A program made the position numbers and the translations under genes. Below the pieces are notes generated by a model. The model saw nothing but the letters and a program-made list of their open reading frames with translations, ran no database searches and had not been told where the DNA came from. A DNA stretch of 64,000 bases from Haliclona indistincta. Lineage: Eukaryota > Porifera > Demospongiae > Haplosclerida > Chalinidae. The stretch is from positions 3,697,781 to 3,761,780 of the forward strand of contig OZ024786.1 of assembly GCA_964017065.1 (NCBI GenBank), read 5' to 3'. How positions within the stretch are numbered: the first letter of the stretch is position 1; each line of letters starts with the position of its first letter. This document shows positions 57,098-64,000 of this stretch, in pieces.

Positions 57098-58534
57098 ATG
57101 TCCCACGATGGTACTGTATACGAAGAACTTCGTGGCAGAAGTCTCCCTGGTCTTCGTCGAGACGAGGCGGCAAGCTACTGCAACCGCCTTGGCCTTGACA
57201 CAGGCGGAACACGCAGCGCTCTCCTTCGGCGCCTCAGAGGAGCACTCCCGCGGGCAAACGCTACCACTCGTTCGGCTATTACGCCACCGACCAGCTCTAC
57301 CGCCCAAGCTATCCCAGTGCTCCCACCTCACCTAACCACTACTCTTGTTTCGCCATCGAGCGCCGCATCCGGAGCTAGCCTCGTAGCAAGTTCAACCAGC
57401 CCGCAGCCCGGCATGTCTACTTCTACCACATCAGCTTGGGTTCAGTCCATCGCCCAACAAGCGGCGCAATCCGCTGTCAACCAGGTCCTGCAACTGTACT
57501 CAGCAGGCTCCACCCTGCAACCAGGTGTTTTACCTCAATTGGGATCCGCTCCAACCTACACGACCAACTCACTGCCGGCACAAGGCCTTCCCGCACCTAC
57601 TATAGTACCAACTGTCAATCCAGGCGTCACCATAGACCAATCGCTTTCCGTCGTGCCCCCTACAAGTCAGCCTACTACCACCCTACCTACCTTGCCTGGC
57701 AACACTTCAAGCATCATCCAGCTGCCCCCTGTCCTACCCGGCGTCACAATCGGAGCCTCAACGGCCATCACTGGCTATAACCTACCTGGTGAACTTCCAG
57801 GTATGCTCACACACAACATCATTTCTAAAATCATATCATTACAGTATTTTGATCTCTCATCATTACTACCATCTAATCTGGCGCAAGCCCGCCATACACA
57901 GCAAATTCGTGTCCACGTTGGAGGCGACGACGGCCAACAGCTTCTGGTTTCCCGTCGCCCGCAGACAAAAAAGCCTATATCATCCATCAGCGATTGGACA
58001 CTTGCCTTTTGCACATATGCAAGCGTTCTCACAACCGTGGATCAAACCAGAGGCCCCGATCTTTTTGAGTATGCTCGGATAATCGTACAAGCCGAGCGTG
58101 AATATAAAAACGATTCATGGTTACGCTACGACACAGCCTTTCGTACTAGAGCTGCAAATTGTCACATAGTTCGCTGGGCGAATATCGACAGCACCTTATG
58201 GAACAGGGCCTTTTCCGGAATGTCTAAGGAATCCGCCTGCTGCTCAATCTGCCTTGACACAAACCACAGCATAAATGAGTGTCCTTTATATACCCAGGGG
58301 CCAGCGCCACGCCGCAACACAGGATCCGCTGGCCCCTCAACCTTTAGCGGCTCCATACCATCACCTACCATCACACGACAGGTGTGCCTTAATTGGAATC
58401 GAGGCAAGTGCCGATTCCCTAACTGCCGAAGAGCCCATGTTTGCGCAACCCAAGGGTGCGGAGGTGACCACAGATATTCCGATTGTCCCAAACGTCGTCA
58501 CTCCCCTCGTAAACCCACTAACTCGTTCAACTGA
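57098..58534 (+). CDS. Gag-like protein with SAP domain and CCCH/CCHC fingers
   Basis: The frame opens at 57065; the Met at 57098 (MSHDGTVYEELRGRSLPGLR) gives the better start. Residues about 10-45 form a SAP-like helix-turn-helix (LRGRSLPGLRRDEA then GLDTGGTRSALLRRLRG), a DNA/RNA-binding motif. A Pro/Thr/Ser-rich linker follows. The central SDWTLAFCTYASV and YDTAFRTRAAN block is shared with the gag at 15826-17416. C-terminal zinc motifs: CSICLDTNHSINEC, then C-x7-C-x4-C-x3-H (CLNWNRGKC...H), then CATQGCGGDHRYSDC. It overlaps the RT frame by 260 bases in the +1 frame. Confidence 0.85.
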   Translation: MSHDGTVYEELRGRSLPGLRRDEAASYCNRLGLDTGGTRSALLRRLRGALPRANATTRSAITPPTSSTAQAIPVLPPHLTTTLVSPSSAASGASLVASSTSPQPGMSTSTTSAWVQSIAQQAAQSAVNQVLQLYSAGSTLQPGVLPQLGSAPTYTTNSLPAQGLPAPTIVPTVNPGVTIDQSLSVVPPTSQPTTTLPTLPGNTSSIIQLPPVLPGVTIGASTAITGYNLPGELPGMLTHNIISKIISLQYFDLSSLLPSNLAQARHTQQIRVHVGGDDGQQLLVSRRPQTKKPISSISDWTLAFCTYASVLTTVDQTRGPDLFEYARIIVQAEREYKNDSWLRYDTAFRTRAANCHIVRWANIDSTLWNRAFSGMSKESACCSICLDTNHSINECPLYTQGPAPRRNTGSAGPSTFSGSIPSPTITRQVCLNWNRGKCRFPNCRRAHVCATQGCGGDHRYSDCPKRRHSPRKPTNSFN

Positions 58535-60116
58535 CGAGTGCAGCCCAACCACGCCAATTAATACTACAGAACTATCCTCTGAGCTAACATTTTACCCAGA
58601 TAAATATATGGTACACTATTTACTTCACGGTTTCTCGCACGGCTTCTCAATCGGATACACAGGCCAACTCCTCGCTCACCGTCCAGGTAACCTCTCTTCT
58701 GCATTTAATCACCCAGATGTAATCACCTCTTATGTCAATAACGAATGTCTGTCTGGCCACACAGCTGGTCCTTACTCTTCTCCCCCATTCTCTCCCTTCA
58801 ACGTCAACCCTCTGGGCGTCGTCCCTAAAAAGCACTCAGGGAAGTGGCGTCTCATTATGCACTTGTCACACCCACAGGGTCACAGTGTTAACGATGGCAT
58901 CGCCATTGATGAGTTCTCCCTGCGTTATATTAGCATCGACTCAGCATCAGACACCATCATGACATTGGGCAAAGGGTGCCACTTGGCTAAAGTAGATATC
59001 AAGTCTGCATTTCGCCTTTGCCCAGTGCGAAGCGCCGATTGGCCACTTCTAGGGTTCAAATGGCAGAATGAATTCTACTATGACCGTGTTCTCCCCTTTG
59101 GGCTTCGATCAGCACCATACATATTCAACTGCTTTGCTGAAGCTCTATGCTGGGTTCTCATACACAACCACTCTATCCCTTACCTCATGCACTATTTGGA
59201 TGACTATCTCACTCTTGCGTCATCTCATTCCGACTGTGCCAGAAGTCTACACACCATCAGGGTAGTATTCAAGCGCCTCGGCGTACCACTTGCTGAAGAC
59301 AAGGTCGACGGCCCGTCAACTACCATACCCTTCCTCGGCATTACCCTTGATTCTGTCCAGCTTGAGGCTCGACTCCCGCCAGACAAACTCACCCGCATCA
59401 AGCAAGAATTGCAGACGTGGTCAACCAAGGAGACCACTAGCAAGAGAGAACTACTTTCTCTCATAGGCACCCTTTCCTTTGCTGCTAAAGTGATTCCCCC
59501 TGGTCGAACCTTCCTCCGCCGTATGATCGACCTTGCATCCACTGAAACTAATCTCAAGTCCACAATCACACTGGATGACTCATTCAAGTTAGACCTTGCT
59601 TGGTGGCGCTCATTTATAGCGTCATGGAACGGCCGCAGTTTCCTTTCATCTCCAAAATGGCTGCCCAATACTTCACTCAACTTGTTCACCGACAGCTCTG
59701 GTTGCATCGGATATGGTGCATACTACCAATACCACTGGTTCCAAGGGACATGGAACTCTAGTCAACTTGCAATGAGTATTCAGTGGAAGGAGCTCTATCC
59801 CATCGTATTGGCGGCAGCAACCTGGGGTCCTTACTGGTCAAAGAGGCGTATACTGTTTCTTTGTGACAACCAGGCTGTTGTCTCCATATTGCAATCTGGT
59901 ACCTCTCGATCAACCGAGATCATGTCTCTCGTGCGAAGCTTGCACCTCTGCGCAGCGCGATATAATTTTTCTCACTTTGCCAAACACGTCCCAGGGGTAG
60001 ACAATTCTATTGCTGACTCCCTTTCTCGTTACAATATGCAGGTCTTCAAGCGCCTGGCACCAGACGCAGACCCCCTACCTATTACCCCAGCTCCTCTTCC
60101 CTCGATTCGCATATGA
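58275..60116 (+). CDS. Reverse transcriptase / RNase H of the second YR retrotransposon
   Basis: 613 residues open. RT: GVVPKKHSGKWRLIMHLS, AKVDIKSAFRLCPV, VLPFGLRSAPYIF, and catalytic YLDDY at residues 307-311. RNase H: FTDSSGCIGYGA, WKELYPIV, LCDNQAVVSIL, SIADSLSRY. The first about 95 residues run opposite the gag zinc-finger region in another frame and are probably not translated as written; expression would need a +1 shift or splicing. The stop overlaps the recombinase start (ATGA at 60113-60116). Confidence 0.93.
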   Translation: MSVLYIPRGQRHAATQDPLAPQPLAAPYHHLPSHDRCALIGIEASADSLTAEEPMFAQPKGAEVTTDIPIVPNVVTPLVNPLTRSTDECSPTTPINTTELSSELTFYPDKYMVHYLLHGFSHGFSIGYTGQLLAHRPGNLSSAFNHPDVITSYVNNECLSGHTAGPYSSPPFSPFNVNPLGVVPKKHSGKWRLIMHLSHPQGHSVNDGIAIDEFSLRYISIDSASDTIMTLGKGCHLAKVDIKSAFRLCPVRSADWPLLGFKWQNEFYYDRVLPFGLRSAPYIFNCFAEALCWVLIHNHSIPYLMHYLDDYLTLASSHSDCARSLHTIRVVFKRLGVPLAEDKVDGPSTTIPFLGITLDSVQLEARLPPDKLTRIKQELQTWSTKETTSKRELLSLIGTLSFAAKVIPPGRTFLRRMIDLASTETNLKSTITLDDSFKLDLAWWRSFIASWNGRSFLSSPKWLPNTSLNLFTDSSGCIGYGAYYQYHWFQGTWNSSQLAMSIQWKELYPIVLAAATWGPYWSKRRILFLCDNQAVVSILQSGTSRSTEIMSLVRSLHLCAARYNFSHFAKHVPGVDNSIADSLSRYNMQVFKRLAPDADPLPITPAPLPSIRI

Positions 60117-61039
60117 ACACATTACTACTTCATTCTCTTTCCACTAATACCCGTGCCACTTATAACTCCGGCACTACGTCATTTATCAACTTTTGTATTC
60201 ATTACCACAATTTATCTTCATCTGGGAGCATCCTTCCTGCATCTGAGGCCACATTACTACTCTTCGTGTCATACCTCTCCCAACGTGTCCGCCCGAGCAC
60301 CATCAAAGTTTACCTATCAGCCGTTCGCAACCTGCACATACAACATGGTCTTCCAAGCCCAACAGATCACTCAGTCCTACTCCCTCGGATTTTACGTGGT
60401 ATCAAGAGAATTTATGGTATCGATCGCCGCCCTCGTCTTCCCATAACTCCTCGTCTCCTTTCCCTCTTCGAACGCCACATTAACACTCAGTGGTGGGATC
60501 ACCTGGTTCTGTGGACAGCCATGATAGTGGCCTTTTTTGGGTTCCTAAGATCAGCTGAGCTTCTCGCATTGAGAACTACAAATATCCAACAAGCTGATTC
60601 GCTGCTTTCCCCACTTCCCACTTACGTTCTCACGATCAGATCCTCAAAGACAGACCCCTTTAGGCAAGGTTGCTCCATTCGCCTCGCTCCTAGCGGCCAC
60701 CCCTCCCTCTGCCCCGCCCTGGCACTGAGTAAGCTACTATCACAAACACAAGCCACAGGCGAGCGCCTACTGTTCAGCTTGTCCTCAGGGTCTCCCCTCT
60801 CACGCCCTATACTCAACTCAGCTATCTCAACACTGGCCTCATTCTCGAACCTTGATCCATCTGCATATTCTTCACATAGTTTCCGAATCGGGGCCGCCAC
60901 CACCGCATCAGCAAACGGACTTTCAGACTCTCTCATTAAGACCCTCGGACGCTGGTCGAGCGACGCGTATCAAACTTACATTGTCACACCCGCCTCAGTG
61001 CTTGACGATGTTCCCAAGACTCTAGTTATCCACCCATAA
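60113..61039 (+). CDS. Tyrosine recombinase of the second YR retrotransposon
   Basis: 308 residues. N-terminal helices: NTRATYNSGTTSFINFC and RPSTIKVYLSAVRNLH. Catalytic half: Arg in FGFLRSAELLAL, SKTDPFRQG hairpin, HSFRIGAATTASA, LGRW, and Tyr in DAYQTYIVT. It is 1:1 colinear with 19362-20348. ATG overlaps the RT stop as ATGA, a classic arrangement for coupled re-initiation. Confidence 0.93.
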   Translation: MNTLLLHSLSTNTRATYNSGTTSFINFCIHYHNLSSSGSILPASEATLLLFVSYLSQRVRPSTIKVYLSAVRNLHIQHGLPSPTDHSVLLPRILRGIKRIYGIDRRPRLPITPRLLSLFERHINTQWWDHLVLWTAMIVAFFGFLRSAELLALRTTNIQQADSLLSPLPTYVLTIRSSKTDPFRQGCSIRLAPSGHPSLCPALALSKLLSQTQATGERLLFSLSSGSPLSRPILNSAISTLASFSNLDPSAYSSHSFRIGAATTASANGLSDSLIKTLGRWSSDAYQTYIVTPASVLDDVPKTLVIHP

Positions 61040-61044
61040 TCACA

Positions 61045-61820
61045 AACATACTACCACGCATTAGTTAATATCACTTACCAATAATTGTTAATTATTATTA
61101 TTTTTTTTCCGTATACCCTAGCAGTTATTATAATTTGGTCTGTCGTGTTTCGTTTGTTCTTCTTTCGTTCTTCTTTGTTTTTCTTTCGTTGTAGTAATTA
61201 TTGGTGTAAATTGATTCTCACTATTGTGCTCATGCTACTAACCTATTTGAAACAACCAATAATTAATGTTCTACAGTCTCCTTTGGCCCAAAACATTAAA
61301 TGCTAACCATAACAAATTAATAACAATAATAACTCTCTTGGCAGGCAATGACAGACCATCACAACGCTCACGAGTTGCCCAAACTATGCCTCAGTGACAA
61401 GCCTACACATAGCTGCATCTCATCCTGGCTGCAGCAGATTCGTGCCTCAGTGCCAGGTCCGCAGCTACAGCATTAGGCCCTTCCTGCAGCATTGTTTCAG
61501 CACCTGGTGACTACAATTCACACCCAGGTTGCAACTCATACAGCCTCGTGCATGTCGTTGTTGGTCCAGTCAATGATTGCCCTTGCCTGTCCTCAATTGG
61601 GCCAAAGTAGTCAATCTCAACGGTAACACAGCACGTTAGTATACTATAGGTCTCGGTTAACTAAAGATAGAACTACTGTACAATTATGTTATCAAAACGG
61701 TTTTAAGTGAACTCTAATATTAGCTCTATCATCGTCGCCACTGTACCTGTACTGTCTTGTTGTAGACAACTGTGCACAAGCACAGTCATTCTCATGGCCT
61801 TGCTGTGATTTTAGTAGGTA
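61045..61820. other. No recognised gene; T/A-rich then mixed sequence
   Basis: 61085-61320 is AT-rich with TTCTTTCGTT repeats; 61340-61640 is GC-richer but has no sustained frame or motif. It may include the 3' non-coding part of the retrotransposon. Confidence 0.4.
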
Positions 61821-61828
61821 CAAGTACA

Positions 61829-61995
61829 CAGAAAAACTCAAAGCATAACCATACAGCTTACTGCACACCGATAATATTGCTTTAGCTAGCTAAGCCGCCT
61901 CCTCAATGAATAGCTAGTTGTTATAAGTACACAAAAAAACTCAAAAGCATGACCTTTAGCATACTGCGCACGGGTAATAATGCTAGCTAGCTAGT
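61829..61995. repeat. Imperfect tandem duplication of about 85 bp
   Basis: AAGTACACAGAAAAACTCAA...CATAACC...CTGCACACCGATAAT...TAGCTAGC is followed by AAGTACACAAAAAAACTCAA...CATGACC...CTGCGCACGGGTAAT...TAGCTAGC. Confidence 0.8.
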
Positions 61996-62155
61996 CCTGC
62001 ACAGCTATGGATTATTTCAATGTATACGGTATCACAAGAGCTTGCGGATCACTTCGACCTAAAGTTTTGATTGGTTGATATTTTTAGCGCAATGTGCCAT
62101 CTGCAAATTTGACTGAACCCCTATATAAAGGACAGCTAATCTATACAAAATCGAA

Positions 62156-62350
62156 ATGTTGGACACGGAAATGGGCGATGACCAAATTTTAGAAGTTGGT
62201 ACAGGGTACGAGCAAATAAGGCAGCACGAGGTGCAGCAGCCTGAGCTCGAGATGAAGCAGCTAGCTGAGCAGGATGATGAGGGAAACTACACCTCCATGG
62301 CTAAGAAAATACCTTGTGTGACACCCTGTATGTTAAATATTGTAGTATAA
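62156..62350 (+). CDS. Possible 5' exon, acidic, unknown
   Basis: A short open frame (MLDTEMGDDQILEVGTGYEQ) rich in Glu/Gln ends near a plausible donor. It lies about 1.3 kb upstream of a kinase exon on the same strand, so it may be part of that gene. Weak support. Confidence 0.3.
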   Translation: MLDTEMGDDQILEVGTGYEQIRQHEVQQPELEMKQLAEQDDEGNYTSMAKKIPCVTPCMLNIVV

Positions 62351-63597
62351 TCATTGCATAATAAGATGCAGGACTGGTTTATACCTACCGAGCAGAAGGA
62401 ACTGAAACATCTGGGAAAATAGCAATTTAAAATGGGGTAGCCCGTTTTAAATCTAGCTAGCCCGCTTCAAAAGGGATCCTAACAGATCCAAATTCATGTG
62501 AAGTATAATACGCATAAAATTTAGATTGGAAGTTCGGATTTATAGAGGTTTGGATACCATCTTTAAAAGGTTTGGTATCCATAATTATTAATTTTACTAT
62601 TGTAAAACATTGTGTGTCTATTTTCCCGGTATGCTTCAAAAAGATTGTAAATGACGACATCGGGACAAGAGACATCGAGGTACGGCTGGGTGCTGGTGCA
62701 AGAGCTTCCTAAATGTCAGTTCAAGATCAAGGAACTAGTACAGAAACATTCCTTAGTAAATTCAACACTGAATGCATATCTCATCCACAAAGTTTGTCAA
62801 GGAATACAAAGTATTTGTCTCCAATATATGTCTCTAACACTTTGTACCAACGTTTTTTTTTCTTTCTAAAATCAATATATTAAAATCAATATTAATGATG
62901 TTGATGTTGCCAATTTTTAGCTCGCCTACGCAATGTGCATGCCTGTGAGCTCCGCCTAAAGAGCGAGTACACATGGCAGTTGACCGGCGACAGTCAATCG
63001 CGACCATCAGGGTTGTGAGTTTCAGGCTTCAGTTCGGTTCCAGCCTCTGGCATCTCTCATCCTCACTCTTCCTCCAGGTGCATCCCAAACAGGTGCGAGG
63101 GCGGCTGGGGTTGCAACAATACATTGAGATAATGTATGAAATATAAGAAGTAAAAGTCATAACGAGGTTAGTGACAATTATCACAGTAATGCACGTTTTG
63201 TATGAACTTGGTTGGAAGACTGTAGTACGTGTCGTTGCTTCTAGGCCTATAGTTGGTGGTCAGTGCAAATTTTTGCATCGTTGCCTCATGTCCTTTGTAA
63301 AATAAAAGCTGCATAAACCACAGCTAAAACACAAGCTGCGTCAAGTTGAAAATCATGGAAAATGGTACTCTAGTTCGTATCTCTCTTGAGGACTCTACAG
63401 TACTCCAAGGACCGTCTCTAACTGATCGTCTCTCAATTCAATACGACCACTCGCCTAATCAGCGAGTGAACAATAAATTATGAATAATTAATTACACTAC
63501 TCACCAGTTGCAGGCTACGGATTGCTCGCAGACGCACAGAGACAATTTCATCATTGAACAGGTCAACAAGAAAATCATCATTACTATATGCCTCTAA

Positions 63598-63740
63598 TAC
63601 TTTGTAATACAAAGTATTAGATTCTAATCTGTCACTTGTGACTGCACCTATGCTGGCACAAACAAATGGTTACACAGCACCAGAGGTACAAACAGGAAAG
63701 TTCAGTCCCAAGACAGACGTCTATAGCTACGGAATCGTTA
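63598..63740 (+). CDS. Protein-kinase exon (activation loop to subdomain IX)
   Basis: The frame reads NGYTAPEVQTGKFSPKTDVYSYGI. APE ends the activation segment and the Asp in DVYSYGI is the invariant subdomain IX residue of eukaryotic protein kinases (Tyr/TKL-like by wording). A donor GTTAGTG follows YGI at about 63738. Other exons lie outside or were not recognised; 62651-62869 was considered but has no kinase motif. A short palindrome (TAATACTTTGTA with its inverse) precedes it at 63594-63618. Confidence 0.65.
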
Positions 63741-63797
63741 GTGAAAGGATATTTATTGCATTTCTAGTGTGCACTACGATGTGTGTTAAATAAGTAC

Positions 63798-63935
63798 TAG
63801 TTAAACAACAGTCCGAGGGCAGTATGGAATATACACGAGGGCAATCCAATTAGAGCCCGAGGGCGCAGCCCGAGGGGTCTAATTGGATTGCACGAGTGGA
63901 TATTCCATACTGCCCGAGGGACCGTTGTTTAACGT
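63798..63935. mobile_element. Palindromic MITE / long hairpin
   Basis: The left arm GTTAAACAACAGTCCGAGGG ... CAATCCAATTAGA and the right arm TCTAATTGGATTG ... CCGTTGTTTAAC are complementary over about 60 bases each, with small mismatches and a short GC-rich loop. It sits in the intron after the kinase exon. Confidence 0.8.
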
Positions 63936-64000
63936 GTTTGTATCGCACCTCGTGGGAGTATCCCACTACATTGTACTGTTTTTAGTATCGCTTGTGCTAT

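Larger units (their letters stand above)
57065..61039 (+). mobile_element. Second gag-RT/RH-tyrosine recombinase retrotransposon
   Basis: Three long overlapping frames in the order gag, RT/RNase H, tyrosine recombinase, of the same general type as the element at 15.6 kb but clearly diverged (different codon use, C-rich). Terminal repeats were not found by eye in 56750-57064 or 61040-61700, so the ends are set at the coding limits and the subtype (DIRS, Ngaro or PAT) is open. Confidence 0.85.

Noticed and set aside
56750..61700. Split direct or inverted terminal repeats for the second YR retrotransposon
   Set aside because: None could be matched by eye on either side of the coding frames; a self-alignment would decide.
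62651..62869. Possible kinase N-lobe exon (YGWVLVQELPKCQFKIKELV)
   Set aside because: No Gly loop or VAIK lysine pattern could be seen, so it was not joined to the kinase exon.

Overview
The window looks like animal (metazoan) nuclear DNA of a compact, AT-rich genome. The best fit is a demosponge such as Amphimedon, inferred from protein style and not from any database search. Reasons are: spliced genes with very short GT-AG introns (36 to about 65 bp in the best models), Death-fold and RCC1/BTB proteins, SAM- and BEN-type domains, and a dense load of animal-type transposons (hAT, MULE, PIF/Harbinger, piggyBac, Kolobok-like, P/THAP9-like, IS630/Tc1-like, LINE, BEL/Pao-type gag, tyrosine-recombinase retrotransposons). 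No prokaryotic operon structure, rRNA, tRNA or CRISPR was seen.

Layout. 1-7.4 kb: a tandem duplication of an RCC1-repeat/BTB gene (minus strand; first copy cut by the window edge), each copy with an upstream Death-like ORF (second one decayed), ending in a perfect 76-copy TCAC microsatellite and a third partial copy of the upstream segment. 7.5-9.6 kb: hAT relic. 9.85-12.22 kb: a complete DNA transposon with 42-bp perfect terminal inverted repeats and TA target duplication, carrying a spliced, frame-damaged integrase-core transposase. 12.28-15.1 kb: a two-exon gene with a SHOCT-like tail, convergent with a DDE_3 (IS630/Tc1-like) transposase that is split by a 591-bp piggyBac-type MITE with TTAA duplications. 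15.6-21.1 kb: an apparently young tyrosine-recombinase retrotransposon with Ngaro/PAT-type split direct repeats. 21.9-28.2 kb: two degraded MULE-type transposases flanking a decayed coiled-coil/BEN gene. 29.6-35 kb: a patchwork of a Q-rich/Cys-rich gene, a zinc-knuckle gag, a BEL/Pao-type DUF1759 gag split by a 197-bp TA MITE, and a LINE endonuclease fragment. 35.3-39.3 kb: a second coiled-coil/BEN gene interrupted by foreign material and hairpins. 39.4-44 kb: a CATGTAACATG palindrome field and relics of a recombinase, Harbinger and piggyBac. 46-47.9 kb: a well-formed multi-exon SAM-domain gene in which an exon+36-bp-intron unit is tandemly amplified. 48-53.3 kb: P/THAP9-like relic and a tyrosine recombinase of a different lineage. 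53.9-56.6 kb: a complete Kolobok-like transposon (30-bp inverted repeats, TTAA). 57-61 kb: a second gag-RT/RNaseH-recombinase retrotransposon. 61-64 kb: a protein-kinase exon and a palindromic MITE.

The elements interact mainly by nesting. Three insertions (piggyBac MITE in DDE_3, TA MITE in DUF1759 gag, Kolobok-like element in a local repeat) have clean empty sites, giving a relative insertion history. The likely host genes are the RCC1/BTB pair, the Death-like ORF, the SAM gene, possibly the BEN pair, and the kinase.
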